Assembly: GCA_010909165.1 (NCBI GenBank)
Contig: VJWM01000003.1
Span: forward strand, 310,001 to 374,000
DNA length: 64,000 nt
Origin: Anthoceros angustus
Taxonomy: Eukaryota > Streptophyta > Anthocerotopsida > Anthocerotales > Anthocerotaceae
Direction: 5' to 3'
Positions 33,485-44,408 of this stretch are shown here, piece by piece. The translations under genes were made by a program, and so were the position numbers. The notes beneath the pieces were generated by a model, which ran no database searches, was not told the origin of the DNA, and was given only the letters and a program-made list of their open reading frames with translations. Each line of letters starts with the position of its first letter. The stretch's first letter is position 1.

Positions 33485-34170
33485 TGCAAGTAGACAAAGT
33501 ACTAGGTTATAATGTTTTTTGCTCTCGGAGTTGTTGATCTTCTTTGCTTCAAAAGCCTGAGAAGGTTGTGCACACATTTTAGTTGGTTTGAAGCTCCCAC
33601 CTTTAGTACACAAAGGAGCAATAACATAACTATTGTGATTCTCAATTCTTCTCCTCTTCTTGTCAGATTTCCTTGAATGTTTCCCCTTCACACTCCCTCG
33701 AGCGAGTACTCCTGTGGGCTCTTGGATAGGTAGTTCTATGACATCTTCAACCTTCAGTGACTTTCCTTGTTTCTCTTTGTGACCTGTACAACAAAACACT
33801 TTAAACTATAATTAAAATTTAATGATAATAAAAATCAGCATCCAAAAGTTCTCAATTGTGGAAAATAAATTGATAGAAGTTCAAAACTCAAATTAATGAT
33901 GGAATATGTACATCAAAGAGATAAGTTTAATACAGACTTACAAGGAGTAAAGTTTGAAGCGGATTTCGATTTACCAGGATGAATGTATTGTGGACGCTGA
34001 GATGTGCCATCATCAAATAGCATGTTGATTGTGACAATGTTTCCTTCTCCTAGAACTTCAAGAAGTCGCTGAAATTTATCCTCACTTGAAGCTTTCGTAT
34101 TGGTATGATCCTTAATTGCAAGACCATATTGCCCGAAAACAATTTCTAGATCTTCATTCACCTTCTCCAT
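33455..34170 (-). CDS. Unknown two-exon gene X1 (paralogue of X2)
   Basis: Exons 34170-33942 and 33783-33455, joined through GTAAGT and a TGTACAG acceptor with exact phase, give 185 aa. The N-terminal about 60 residues (starts MEKVNEDLEIVFG, contains RLLEVLGEGNIVTINM and ends GTSQRP) are clearly related to X2 at 36434-37344. The second exon has a basic KxxRKSDKKRRR stretch resembling a nuclear localisation signal and ends in a hydrophobic tail (YNLVLCLLAVMFMFSV) that could be a membrane anchor. Two paralogues sharing intron position and phase and conserved protein sequence argue that it is real. There may be further 5' exons: a possible acceptor lies just upstream of the ATG. No family recognised. 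Confidence 0.55.
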
Positions 34171-36433
34171 GACCAAGTTCCCTTAAGCAGCTGCAAGAAA
34201 GTTTCCCACTTGGTTTCGACAAGTTTCATGTACACTTCCTAGGGAGTCCAAACAACATCATGTACAAGTGTACCATCAATCACAATACTAACAAACATAA
34301 CACTCAGCCACACATGCATGATTGTTTGAAGAATAAGTGACACATGGATAAGGACACGATAAAACATTTATAGAATTTATCATACTTCCAAGATACAATA
34401 CAATGAATCATCTACCATATACATGCATATATCAAGAGATAGAGAAAAAAGAAATACATACCTACTGAGTCCAGATGCACAAAGAAATAGGATTAAAAGT
34501 CATCCCTAGCTGTATACATATATAGTTGAAAATCAAATGATGCTTCGATTAAAATGTGTCAATACTCGATATCATTTGTGGGAAAGTAAATAATAATCAT
34601 ATTTAGTCTTCTTTGATTTTTAACTTAGAATATATCTTATTTTATTTGTACATACAATAGTACCTCCAAAATGAGTTTTTCTATTAAAAATGATTTATTT
34701 TCAGCTATATTTTCATTTTTCAGCTTGCTTACTACTTGTTTCTACTCAAAATTGCTCAAATTATTTATATAGATAAATATCTATTAACAAAAACAATGCG
34801 ATAAGTCATATCTTAGTATCACACATACCAAACACTATGTGAATCTAGCATCTGGCTGCATATCTCTTTGGTCGTTATCTTCAAACCTACGTTGATAGCT
34901 AAGTGCTAGGGGTTTGCACGCAAAGTTGAGCGCAAACAAGGATGAAAGCTTACATGACTTTGGATTACAAAGAGGATAAAACAACAATTTAATGATGATA
35001 TAAATATACAATAACTAGGGCTATGTCTCGGGTTATACATGGTGCCGCAATCATGGCCAACACAGTCTCTATGCCATACTCTAGCATGCATAATATGTTT
35101 GACAAGCCCAATGATATTTTTAGAGAGTGGCTTGCCTTGCTTGCTTCAAGACTCGATCTCAAAACCAAAATGTGCACATTCAAGAGAGTGGCTTGCCTTG
35201 CCTACTTCATGACTCAATCTCAAAACCCAAATGTGCACATTCAAGAGAGTGACTTACCCTGCCTACTTCAAGACTCGATCTCAAAACCAAAATATCCACA
35301 TTCAAGAGAATGGCTTGCCCTGCCTACTTTATGACTCGATCTACCGAAATTCAAGATGGTCAAGGAGCGCTTCAACAGATTTTATGTTCTGCATCTTTAC
35401 CAGCAAAGTGAGGATGAAGTCACCACGAGGAGAAAACAAAAAAAGCTGTGGTTTCTTTGGCATCCAGACTCTTTCTACTTGAGCACTGTGGAAACAAAGG
35501 ATGTACGCATGTGTGCTTTCTTTTATATGAAAGGCAGATATCGGAAAGCGAGGACATACCAAAGCAATTATTGCGTGGGCTTGGGTTGTCTACTAACAAA
35601 GCAATTTGCCTGGCTTGGGTTGTTTACTAATAGCCGCGCAGGATAAGCAGTGAATTCAGCAATATTTGTTTGCTGAGTCTACGAGTAGCACCAAGCCCAA
35701 CAACTAAGTGCAGCCACCCTTTCTGTAGGTAGTAGTCTAAAAATCCATTTCTGTTTTGGTTGCTCATGGCTATGGTGTTTAGCTCCTTCCTTGTGAGTTG
35801 CTTAAGCCCAGCAATGAACCTATGCTTCGTGTTTTCTCCCTGACACCGATCCAATTTACTAGCTATGTGGAATTGGATGCATTTGTGCATGAAAATTTGC
35901 TTAGGTTTAACGAATTGGACTCTACTAGGAGCATAACTTATCATGGACAACCATAACTTGTTGATGACCATGAGAACAAAGCCAATAACTTAACAGAGGT
36001 GGTTTCTAACTAGGTGCATTGTCAAAAACACTTCAATGCATTGCATAAGTTAGTTCAAATATTTTCTTAAGATCTATAAAAAAAAGAAAATAATAGATAT
36101 ACCAATAGTAGAATCAAATGAATTGAAAAAAATGAAAATCATATGTTTAATTGCACATTTAAAGCCTTGCAATTAGAAACAGTTTCTAAGCAAACTTGGT
36201 CTTGTACATCTTCATGACACAACCTGAAGACTTTATATAAAAAAAAGAGATAGAAATCTCATTTATCCCGAGACGATGAGGAACAACCCTTTGAAGGGCA
36301 CCAGGCCAGGGGGACTAACCCTGCCATCGACCACCGTGGAACTACCTACTATCCCAAGAATGTCATGGTCTAGGAATCAACATGACTAGTACCATTATTA
36401 GAAATATCACTAGTACCACAACTAGACAAAGCA
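34171..36433. other. Intergenic region between X1 and X2
   Basis: AT-rich. A minisatellite occupies 35121-35345. No supported gene; frames at 35231-35646 and 35627-35971 overlap the minisatellite or have no relatives. Confidence 0.5.
35121..35345. repeat. About 62-bp minisatellite, four copies
   Basis: The unit contains GAGAGTGGCTTGCC, then a CTACTTCAAGACTCGATCTC block and AAAACCAAAATGTGCACATT. Copies start near 35123, 35184, 35246 and 35307; the last is truncated. Confidence 0.85.
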
Positions 36434-37344
36434 TTACATTACAAAGCAATTGTTCCTTCCCGAGTTGTTGATCGACGTCTCTGCTACAGAAGCCTCGGAA
36501 GGTTGTGCAGCTATTTCAGCTGCTGTGCACTTCCCAACCATAGTAAGCAAAGGAGCACCAACTGAACTCTCTTTATTCTCATCATCAACGTTAGTCTTTT
36601 TCTTTCTTCTATTCTTCTTCTTCTTCTTCTTCTTGGATTTCCTTGAGCCTTTGTCCTCGGCACTCATGTCAGTAAGTACTTCTGTGGACTCTTGGACAGA
36701 TGGACCTTCAACATCTTGGGCAGAAGCCTCGGAAGGTTGTGCAGCTATTTCAGCTACTGTGCACTTCCCAACCATAGTAAGCAAAGGAGCAACAATTGAA
36801 CTCTCTTTATTCTCATCATCGACGTTAGTCTTTTTCTTTCTTCTATTCTTCTTCTTCAGAATCTTCTTCTTGGAATTCCTTGAGCCTTTGTCCTTGGCAC
36901 TCATGTCAGTAAGTACTTCTTTGGACTCTTGGATAGGTGGACCTTCAACATCTTCGGTTTGTGATGACTTTTCCGATTCCTCCTCACCTGCATAAAAACA
37001 CTTTTGACTATGACTACTATTCTATGGTTGTAAAAGCTCCCACATATGATTTACGAATGTTATAGAATTTTTAGAAAAGAGGTTTAGAATCCAAGTTAGC
37101 AATGAAATATAAACATCAAAGAGGTGGATTTTGATATAGACTTACAAGAATGGCCTTCACGTATGGGGCGCTCAGATGTTCCGTTTTGAAATACCATATT
37201 GATTGTGACGGTGTTACCTTCAGCAAGTACTTGAAGAAGTCGATTGAAGTTATCTTCACCTGAAGCTCCCATATTGGTACGATCCTGAATTGAAAGACCA
37301 CGGCTGCCGAAGACAATATGTAGATCTTCATTAACCTTCTCCAT
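36434..37344 (-). CDS. Unknown two-exon gene X2 (paralogue of X1) with internal duplication
   Basis: Exons 37344-37146 and 36987-36434, joined GTAAGT to TATGCAG with correct phase, encode 250 aa. The N-terminal domain (MEKVNEDLHIVFG; RLLQVLAEGNTVTINM; GTSERP) matches X1. The second exon contains two near-identical tandem copies of a roughly 75-aa block. Each has an acidic start (EDVEG or QDVEG), VLTDMSAxDKGSR, a Lys/Arg-rich run (KKKNRRKKKTNVDDENKESS) and LLTMVGKCT followed by EIAAQPSEAS. The basic runs look like nuclear localisation signals. Unlike X1 there is no hydrophobic tail. A dinucleotide-like lysine codon run (36611-36634) may vary in length. Function unknown. Confidence 0.55.
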
Positions 37345-38199
37345 GGTCAGTTTCCTTAAGTCCTGATCCAAATTGCAATTAGTTATTTCTATGGACATCA
37401 TACACATGTACACGATATATATTAATAAGAGTAACAATCATAAGACTTAAGTACTACAATCATCATATTTTTTAGTACACACAACAAATACCTTAAGTGT
37501 CTTGATGCAAAACAATTAGAAGACAAGCCATAAAATGATCTTAAGTTGAACCATTGTGCACATATATATAGAAAAAAAACAAGCAAAACTTCGCTTCAAA
37601 CATATCAATATAATCATATAGTATGGCACATCTCGACATCCTCCAATATAATAGCATTTTCAAAAAGATCACTCCGGTGTTCCATACCAATCACATTAAA
37701 TTTGGTCGATCGGCATATGACGCCGTCTAAGAAGCATTCCCATGGAAGAGCATCAAGGTTCTAGGACGACCTAAGGAGTTTTTCAACGTTGTACATTTAA
37801 GGAAACATATATATATATTGAGAATTATTTTAAAACTACGTATACAATTAAGGTTATATACACATATATATATATATATTTGAGAAAAAAATTTCTTAGA
37901 TATCTCTAGTATGCTTACAGTAAAATCTCTTGAAAAGACTAACCATAAATTACTTTTAATATTTGACCAATTGTGGTTAAAAACTCTGATCGAAACTATT
38001 TAGAAATTTATAAGTTTCCATAGCATAAACCCTAAACCCTACTTCACGGCATTGTTTCGGCAATATGTGTCCAAGTTATGACATTGTAGGCACTATATAT
38101 ATGTCCGCAAATATAGCAGGATGCAAGTAGGCCACCTCTTCATTCCGCTTGCACTAGAAACGTATGGGGCAATGGTTGAGGACATTGACAAATTTGTCA

Positions 38200-38560
38200 A
38201 ATCCTGTGCTAAAGCTTACCATGCCAGACACAGTGCTTGAGGCTGTCCTCTCAGATTACAAAGATACTCCGACAACGGGTTTCAATTGCCCTTCAATTGG
38301 CGCTCTCAACGGCGATCCTCCACAAGGCGGCGACAATAGGTGTCTGCATCTTCCTCTACCTTCGTGGTTTGCAAGCCGTTTATTCTTCCTGCATATGATA
38401 TTGTGGGTGCAGTAGGTGACTCTAGGTAGGGAGCTCAGTTGCTTCTCTTCACCTCGACCCCTGGTCCCCTTTGGTTGTCCCCTCCTAGATGGGCTTTTCC
38501 CATCGTTTTTTCACCTCAATAAAATCTCCAATTCTATATACGACTTAAGATATGGAGCTT
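38200..38560 (+). repeat. Interspersed repeat family 1, copy 3
   Basis: Ordered block match to 31600-31930 (AAGCTTACCATG, GGCGCTCTCAACGGCGAT, AAGGCGGCGAC, GCATATGATATTGTGGGTGC, GGTAGGGAGCTC, TCCCCTCCTAGATGGG, TTTCACCTCAATAAAAT), with small indels and substitutions. Confidence 0.75.
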
Positions 38561-38816
38561 AGTTGCTCGCTCTTATTGTGGCCCTTGGAGGCCTCCTATA
38601 TTTCCTCTATAGTAGATGGGCTCACCTCATCTCTCTTCCATTTATAGTCGTGGAAGCTGACCAGCGGTAGGGGAGCTCAGGGTACGTAACCCTAAGGAGA
38701 CCGGAAAAATGACAGAAGCAAGTTCAAACGGTGGAGCGCAACGGCGGCTGGAGTGAGGGTGAGCTCAAAAGTGTCAATTGGTGCCCCTCCACCATTTCAG
38801 GGTTAATGAGGTGATG

Positions 38817-39001
38817 GTAAGTAGTAGTAAGCTCCCCGGTGGCCTCTTTTACGAAATGGGGGTCCAAAGCTCAGGAAATAGCTGTTGGCAAGTGTTTTTT
38901 CTCTGTACGGTAAGTAGTAGTAAGCTCCCCGGTGGCCTCTTTTACGAAATAGGGGTCCAAAGCTCAGGAAATAGCTGTTGACAAGTGTTTTTCTCCGTAC
39001 G
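38817..39001. repeat. 92-bp direct tandem duplication
   Basis: GTAAGTAGTAGTAAGCTCCC through GCAAGTGTTTTT...CTCTGTACG is present twice back to back (38817-38909, 38910-39001) with only a few differences. Confidence 0.9.
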
Positions 39002-40084
39002 ATAGTGAAAAGGCCAATGCTTCTTGATACCCTCGATTGTAAGTAGGCTTTTCGAAATCCCCAACTAAGGTGCAGCAAGAGATTTTTGGTCGGATTTTTT
39101 CATGCATATGCTCCGACTCATTGAGCCCTAGAGCCGTTGAAGAGTCTTTCTTCCACACCGTTTTGTTGAAGATGGGATGGCCCATCTCTCTAAATGACAT
39201 AAAGATATCCCTCATATGTATCGTACTCACAAACTATATTCTTTTATCATCTTATTCCTCTATATCTTAATGCGCTTTTGAGTTTGAGTTAAATGACACC
39301 ATGCTATTTGATGGATCAAATAACACTTATGTTGCCCAATCTTAGGAATCAATCTCTACATGCAAATATGTGGTTTCCCTACTAAGAATCAATTATGAAA
39401 ATGGAGAGACTTTATGTCGAAAGGAAAAAAGATGGAAAAGACACGATCTACACCGAAGAAAAAGGGGTCAACCCAACAAAGGGCACCAGGCCATGAGGAC
39501 TATCTCCATGATCACTTTTTTCAAAACTACCTATCCAAAGAATCTCGTGATCAGGGATAAGAAAGGGCCTACCTACCACCTCCCAATCGGGGATAAAGAA
39601 AGAACCTACCTACCACCGCCACCAAAGAAGTCACCTCCCTTGCGCTAATTGCCATCTTGTACACGCGTTCGCCAAGAACCACTTATGTAATTCGGCAACC
39701 ATAATGTAGTTATGTGTAATATGTACCTAATGTAGTTATGTGTAATATGTACCTAACTGCTGTTAGTTCGGATGTGCGCACGTTGGTGCGCTAGCATATC
39801 GATGTACTCATGTACATACTAGGATGCCAGCCCGGCCCCACCTCGTAGCCAGGCCTCGGGTGGTCCGACGCACGCTGGCAAACCGGATGCCTTTTGGGCG
39901 AGGATGACACAGCTCCAAATCTACACCGTCCAATCCGAACAAGGGATTCGTGGAAAGACCTATCCTCTTTTGGATAAGGCCACGTCCAAGGGAACGGCGC
40001 AGGAGAAACAGGGACACTGTTACTCGGCTAGCTTTGCTGTGCACTTGTTGTGCTACAGAGGTCAGAAAAATGCTACTTTGGTCA

Positions 40085-41356
40085 TTAAACCAAGGAGTCC
40101 AACCTGGGCTCAAATGCAACCCCCAGTAACCCGTTGGATTCCATGTTCTGAATTGTGCAACTGGGTAACCACTGCCATAGATCCTTCCCAAAATCATACA
40201 TTAGAGTGTTCCGGGAATGGGTCTCGTGAAAGCAGATAACATCGTCCTTCCCAACACAAAGGAAGTGAAAGGCTGCCGACTGAAAGAGCATCTTAAAATA
40301 CTCCTCAGGCATTCTCCGTATCTCCAAACACGTTCTCTGTACCAGATCCAACTCCCAAACGTGAACGCTTTCAAGCATTCCAAACTTCTCTATACCGCCA
40401 ACCATGATCAAGCTCCCTCGCCGCTCCAGCAGATCACAAGTGGTGAGGGAAGGAGGAAGAGGTATCTCGGTGTCGTGCCATGACCCCGCTTCCAGGTTGA
40501 AAGCTACAATGCCATGGGGACCATATGTTGTACAATATAGAAAGCCATTCAGGAAGGCACCTCCACAAACAAGAGCACTTCGTCTGTGAAGAGTGCCAGT
40601 CATAGACCAGAAGTTGGTTTCTGAGTCATAAACCTGTGAGGTCACAAAATCGCCGTCCTGGGCCACAACTATTTTATAGGCCTTCTTATCCCTTCGCATC
40701 ACCATGCCCAACACGTAGGGTGACTTCATGTAGAGCATCGGTGGTAGCTTCCGTTGCTCCCTTCGCATCGGATTCGACACAAACAGAGTGTGCAGCTGGG
40801 CTCCCATTCCTTGCAGACACATCAAGCCTCCTGAGGTTGCGAGTACATTCACTGGGCCAGCACTAGGATATGACAGAAAATTTGAAAAAGGTATTCCATG
40901 CCAAGTGTTGGAACCTAGATTGTATGCCGCACCCACTTGATGCTGGGAGAAGCCTGTAAACATGAGGATGTAAAGCCCTTGAGATGGAACTCTGCACAGC
41001 GAATCCAAGTAGGGTTTGGAGTGCATCAAAGAGTTCCATCTTCTGCACACACACCTGAAGCGGAAGAAGGCATCCAAAGGTAACCAGGCCAAGATACAAT
41101 CTACCAGATGCTCTGGTAACAGACCCCACACCCTCTCATCCAAACAAGCTCCAGTCTTCATACACTGTGCGCCAGCGTGTGGTACTCCCTCAGAGTGAGA
41201 AGCGGACGGAGACAAAGGTTTCACCACCTTAGCCCGACTGCGCTTCCCACTGTCAAGCGAGAGATTGGCCAGCCGCCGGACGACCTCAGGGGAGGTGGAG
41301 TGCAGATCGTGGACTCTGCTATCCTTCGAGGCATCAAGCAGCAACTTCTCATCCAT
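40085..41356 (-). CDS. F-box/kelch-type protein
   Basis: Intronless, 423 aa, ATG at 41356. The F-box at about 75-115 (VWGLLPEHLVDCILAWLPL, FFRFRCVCRRWNSLMHS) would bind SKP1 in an SCF ubiquitin ligase. Residues about 120-420 form a kelch-like beta-propeller for substrate binding, with recurring patterns such as VYDSETNFWSMTG, AFNLEAGSWHDTE, LIMVGGIEK and MYDFGKDLWQWLP. The F-box plus GLxCLQG...LFVSNPMRR arrangement resembles the Arabidopsis LCR/At5g15710/HAWAIIAN SKIRT group, but I cannot decide which. The N-terminal 70 residues are Ser/Lys-rich and probably disordered. It lies head to head with the BEACH pseudogene that starts about 375 bp upstream. Substrate unknown. Confidence 0.85.
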   Translation of the reverse strand: MDEKLLLDASKDSRVHDLHSTSPEVVRRLANLSLDSGKRSRAKVVKPLSPSASHSEGVPHAGAQCMKTGACLDERVWGLLPEHLVDCILAWLPLDAFFRFRCVCRRWNSLMHSKPYLDSLCRVPSQGLYILMFTGFSQHQVGAAYNLGSNTWHGIPFSNFLSYPSAGPVNVLATSGGLMCLQGMGAQLHTLFVSNPMRREQRKLPPMLYMKSPYVLGMVMRRDKKAYKIVVAQDGDFVTSQVYDSETNFWSMTGTLHRRSALVCGGAFLNGFLYCTTYGPHGIVAFNLEAGSWHDTEIPLPPSLTTCDLLERRGSLIMVGGIEKFGMLESVHVWELDLVQRTCLEIRRMPEEYFKMLFQSAAFHFLCVGKDDVICFHETHSRNTLMYDFGKDLWQWLPSCTIQNMESNGLLGVAFEPRLDSLV

Positions 41357-41730
41357 TCTCGACGAGCTCTTTGGAAGAGAGAGCCTACGACAACATGGCC
41401 AGCATACTCGAAGAGCTCGTGGCCAGAGAGAGAACCTATGATGCTGTGGCCAGCAGATAAAAACCTAATCGCCCATAATCAAGTTGCGTCTGCGTCAGTA
41501 TCGGAAAAGGGAGACTTCGAACCTTCGAACTTTAGCAGAAGGCAAAGATGGAATCTGCGAGTTCCCTACGGCTTAAGTCTTACTCCACCCAGGAATCCGA
41601 CCGCAGTTTGTCAGACAACCGTGTCTCTTTGCTGCTCTCCGGGTGAAGGCTATGCATGGAACGCGATTTTGTTTGAAATACAGCGCGTTGGAGATATATT
41701 CTCTGGATAGAGTCCACCTCTTTTATTTAA

Positions 41731-43620
41731 TTTCACCTCACAGAAACATGCAAAAGATGTTGCTCAGGAACGAGGTTTACTCAAGTACATCTAGGTCCAA
41801 GGATGGAGAGGAGTTGTTTACGTCTGTTGACAAACGGAAAGCAGTTGGGCTTGCTGAACGATCAGAAGAGCAGTGGCGGCGGAAGGACAGAAGCAACTTC
41901 GAGTAGCTGATGAGTTTGAGCACGCTGGCTCGAAGATCCTACAATGATCTGACGCAGTGTCAGTGTCCTGTGTTTTCATGGGTCTTAGCTGACTTTACAT
42001 CTGAAAAGCTCGATCTGTCAAGTCAAGCCATATTTCGCAACTTCAGCAAGCCTATCGGTGCAATGGACGAGAAGTGGTTTGAGGTAACCCTTCAATCAGG
42101 CATACTTTCAACTCCACGTGAGGATTCAGACTGGGTCCTATTGATCGGGTATTTTCTAACTTCTCTCAGGTTTCTGAGGAGCGATCCAGGTATCCTAAGA
42201 TATCCATGTCTGACAGAGCTCGTCTATTTTGATGGCTGAGTGGTGGGCCTTGCTCTGATGCTCAAGTCATGGCAGATGCACTCTCTGTTCTATATCTTAT
42301 GTTTGACAGCATTCCAGGAAAGAATTTTGGCTTCTTGCCGTAATTTCCGTTTGTCCGCATCAGCTTAGAAACTATCTAACGTGTAACAGGTTTTATCACG
42401 GATCACATTATTCAAGTATGGGCATTGTCCTGTTCCACCTTATTCGGTTGGAACCGTTCACAACTCTCCACCATCAGTTGCAGGTTAGTATGAACTTTCA
42501 GTATCTCCCATGTTCCCTTCACGCTAAATGGCTGTGCCTGCCTTACTTGGTTACTCTCATGATAATGTGTCCTCGAGGGGGCTTGTTTCAAGGATATCAG
42601 AAACTGAACAGGATTTCTTGGTGTTTTGTTCAGTGTGGCAAGTTTGATCTTGCTGATTGCCTCCACAGTATCGAGGGTGCATATTCCAACTGCCTGAAAA
42701 ATACAAGTGATGTGAAGGAATTAACGCCATCTTGGTGTTTGACCGCCAAGGAGAAAAGCCATTTGAGTTCTTCAGAAACTCAGGCAAGAAGAAGAACTTG
42801 GAGACTGTAGTCCAACCATCATGGGCAAAGGTGCTGTGATTGTTTCATCTCTCGAATACTAGTCCTTGTCACGTGAATCATGAAAACTACATGCAAGGTG
42901 ATTTGTGATGAACAGGGAAAATGTCAGAACTTTGTAGACCATGTTTATCTTTTCAGGTTCCACAGAGGAGTTCATACAGAATAGTATAGAGGGATTGGAA
43001 AGTGAATATGTAAGCTAGCATCTGCCTGCATGTATTGACCTGATATTTGGGTACAAGCCAAGGGGCAAAGCAGCTGTGGAGGTTGGCCTCTTCTGGGTTT
43101 CGCTTAGAAGCTCCCTTCCTCTCTGTTGGTCCGACAACATGTTTCATCTGATATCGACTGGTTGACTGAATCCTCGCAGCATGACAATATTAACTGTCCT
43201 GAATGCGTGCAGTCTGCCAATGTCTTCTATCACCTTACGTATGAGGGTGCAGTTGATCTCGAAGCAATGGATGATCCCTTCAGTCGCGCTGCTGTGGACG
43301 ATCGGACAGACGCATATCCAGTTGTTTCGTCTAAGACGTCCCAAGCGGGGACCCCCAATTCCAGTTGCACGTCCACTACATGTTGATCCAGCCTCCTTAA
43401 CACTCAGAACTTCTCTACAGTGCTTAGGACCACGAGGACGTCAGGATGGGTCACCCGTTATCTCCTTGCAGGTGTCATGGACAACAAGGTTCACGACTAA
43501 AAGTGGTGATCTCGTGGTGTCAGTTAGACTGTGGAGTACGCCAGCAGCGTTACTTTCATAGTCACTTCCAGACCCCAGATTGTAAATGATCCCAGACCCC
43601 AGATCCTCAATGCCGTAACA
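41731..43620 (+). pseudogene. Decayed BEACH-domain gene (3' part of a SPIRRIG/NBEA-like gene)
   Basis: Fragments of a BEACH domain in the right order, split by introns with intact splice signals: HRNMQKMLLRNEVYS and VDKRKAVGLAERSEEQWRRK (41731-41900); [29 protein letters not shown] and [14 protein letters not shown] (to 42083); YHGSHYSSMGIVLFHLIRLE (42390-42483); KFDLADCLHSIEG and NTSDVKEL (42634-42720); PSWAK (to 42830); STEEFIQNSIEGLESEYVS, then IDLIFGYKPRGKAAVE (42957-43081); ANVFYHLTYEGAVDLEAMDD (from about 43213); RPKRGPPIPVARPLHVDPAS. Defects: TAG at 41905-41907 where the family has Tyr, TAG after EYVS near 43014, a frameshift after AAVDD near 43300, and an inverted stretch at about 42722-42802. 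Retained introns mean a duplicated gene, not a retrocopy. No upstream part of the large parent protein is present. Confidence 0.85.
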
Positions 43621-44408
43621 CAAGCCTGCATTGTGGCAATGTATTCTGCTGTGCTTCTTTCTTGAGGATGGAATTGTTTTGCGGGTGTCATGACTTGATG
43701 ATGGTGGAAGTTGTGCTTCTTGAATGTGCAATTCAGCCTCATATGCAGATGGTTTGGTCATTAGCTCTGAAAGTTTTGGCCTTCTGCGAGTACGCTCAGG
43801 GTCCTATCTCTTGACCCGTTGTCATGGGGACCATAGCTTCAAAGGAATCTCACTGCTGGATGTCGTGACCTGCTAGTTCTGCTTCATTTATTGTTCATTC
43901 TGGTTGCAGGAAACAATCCCAACAGAGTGGGCAGTGCACTCATGGATTCCTTCTTGCAACAATAAAAAGCAGACCTATTCAAAAAGTCTTTCAACCTCCA
44001 TACTAGACTATCACGTGGACGGACATATCATCCGAAGCCAAACTCCCAACATCACAGGTTATCAGCACATCTGATTCCAAGCCAGCTGCCAGCTCCCATG
44101 ATCAGCACATCTGATTCCAAGCCAACTCCCAATGATCAGTGCTTTTCATGAAAGAACAACCATCCGGCAATTTGCTAAAGGTTCGGGATTGCACACAGAT
44201 CAGCCACTCCTACATCGTGGTACCGGCACAATCTATCATGCATGCCTCCTCAAGACAGATGGGCTTGGCTAGTGCCATGGGCACTGTCCACGAAAATGTA
44301 CACATCAAGCCCCGTACACTTCAAGCCCTAATCTCTCCCCGTGAGTAAGAGCCATTACGCTATCCTGGAGAGCTCTGAGGTGGTAACCGAAGGAGTAAAG
44401 CAGGCGCA
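43621..44408. other. Spacer between BEACH relic and TPR gene
   Basis: No gene. A short direct repeat (ATCAGCACATCTGATTCCAA) occurs at about 44061 and 44101. The last 200 bp are the likely promoter and leader of the TPR gene. Confidence 0.5.

Larger units (their letters stand above)
37345..40084. other. Intergenic region
   Basis: AT-rich DNA with a TATATATA tract (37808-37880), interspersed repeat family 1 copy 3 (38200-38560), a 92-bp tandem duplication (38817-39001) and a doubled 28-bp unit (ATGTAGTTATGTGTAATATG, from about 39702). No supported gene. The right end is the 3' flank of the F-box gene. Confidence 0.5.
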
